From Microbulbifer aggregans (GTDB taxonomy: Bacteria; Pseudomonadota; Gammaproteobacteria; Pseudomonadales; Cellvibrionaceae), in the NCBI RefSeq assembly GCF_020524005.1, contig NZ_JAIVKK010000011.1:62001-126000 (forward strand): DNA of 64,000 nt, written 5' to 3'. Position numbers and translations under genes: made by a program. The notes below the pieces were generated by a model that worked only from the letters and a program-made list of their open reading frames with translations, was not told where the DNA came from and ran no database searches. Shown here in pieces: positions 63,578 to 64,000 of this stretch (position 1 is the stretch's first letter; each line of letters starts with the position of its first letter).

Positions 63578-64000
63578 GTGTCAGACCCCTTCAGTATTCC
63601 CATTCGCGTTTATATCGAAGATACCGACGCTGGCGGAATCGTCTATTACGTCAATTATTTAAAGTATATGGAGCGCGCGCGCACAGAATTGGTCCGCTCG
63701 CTCGGATATGATAAGCCGGCCATTCCCGAACAGGGGCTATTGCTCGTTGTGCATTCAGCGGAGGTTCAGTATCGCCGTTCTGCAATACTCGACGACGCAT
63801 TGCAGGCCAGCGCAGCGATTGGCAAACTGGGGCGTGCCGCGATCACCTTTGAACAGAAAATCTGGCGCGGTAATGAAATTATTTGCGAAGGTGTTGTCAA
63901 AGTGGCCTGCGTGGATGACGCCAGCCGCAAACCCTGCGCTCTCCCCGAATCTATTTATCAAGCATTGAAGGCAGCGAGTCAAAAACATGAATGCCGGTGA
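63578..64000 (+). CDS. ybgC: Acyl-CoA thioesterase YbgC (Tol-Pal associated)
   Basis: This 140-residue hotdog-fold thioesterase starts with GTG and AAGG upstream. The catalytic signature is IEDTDAGGIVYYVNYLKYMERARTE, with Asp in the first EDTDAGG and YVNY in place of YHANY; the His position is Val, slightly atypical. It belongs to the tol-pal operon, whose next gene tolQ probably starts at the overlapping ATG 63987 and runs off the window. Its role is linked to phospholipid/acyl turnover at the envelope. Confidence 0.93.
   Translation: MSDPFSIPIRVYIEDTDAGGIVYYVNYLKYMERARTELVRSLGYDKPAIPEQGLLLVVHSAEVQYRRSAILDDALQASAAIGKLGRAAITFEQKIWRGNEIICEGVVKVACVDDASRKPCALPESIYQALKAASQKHECR

Noticed and set aside
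63987..64000. Start of tolQ overlapping the end of ybgC
   Set aside because: An ATG lies in a different frame here and tolQ is expected next, but only four codons are visible, too few to annotate as a gene.

Overview
The window is chromosomal DNA, about 57-60% GC by eye, from a marine-type gammaproteobacterium. The gene content and order (rnfABCDGE, aspS-yebC-ruvC-ruvA-ruvB-ybgC with tol genes presumably next, ybgA-phrB, NasR-type nitrate regulator, Zn-metalloprotease lipoprotein, GDSL autotransporter) suggest Cellvibrionales, perhaps a Microbulbifer relative; the genus is a guess. I saw no rRNA, tRNA, CRISPR array, prophage or transposase. It is mostly core genome with a few unassigned genes and an unusual amount of intergenic palindromic DNA.

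Layout. 1-3.3 kb: a lipoprotein lytic transglycosylase with two solute-binding domains (cut by the left edge) and a TetR regulator. 3.8-9.65 kb: the six-gene Rnf/Rsx electron-transfer operon on the minus strand, ending in a 34-bp perfect palindrome. 10-13.1 kb: a chemoreceptor with a sigma-28-like promoter and a multi-pass membrane protein of unknown role. 13.2-17.6 kb: GNAT enzyme, transglutaminase-like protein, YghU-type GST, CelD-like acyltransferase and a sirtuin. 17.8-22.7 kb: a nitrogen-related cluster. A formate/nitrite-family transporter, a PP2C phosphatase-kinase and cyanase form a minus-strand operon behind a sigma-54 promoter and a leader terminator, divergent from the ANTAR antiterminator nasR. 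22.8-23.9 kb: yqjD/yqjE/yqjK-like small membrane proteins. 24-36 kb: metalloprotease, D-2-hydroxyacid dehydrogenase, metG, mrp/apbC, a duplicated pair of unknown small proteins, trhO and small secreted proteins. 36.5-43.8 kb: TPR protein, YdiJ-type dehydrogenase, ybgA, photolyase and DUF2878. 43.9-50.8 kb: GDSL autotransporter esterase, aminotransferase plus Lrp regulator, HupE/UreJ with a parvulin, and cytochrome c5. 51-57.5 kb: malic enzyme, membrane AraC regulator, small lytic transglycosylase, proS and a histone-H1-tailed HU. 57.8-64 kb: fmdB, aspS, yebC, ruvCAB and ybgC.

The most distinctive feature is a family of five intergenic elements of about 120-135 bp (46.2, 54.8, 55.0, 61.5 and 61.7 kb). 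Each has a long outer stem whose sequence differs between copies while staying self-complementary, an inner hairpin with a conserved GGGA-type loop, a conserved spacer and conserved outer flanks. Four copies form two divergent pairs, one of them splitting ruvC from ruvA. The second notable system is the NasR / sigma-54 / attenuator control region of the transporter-kinase/phosphatase-cyanase operon.
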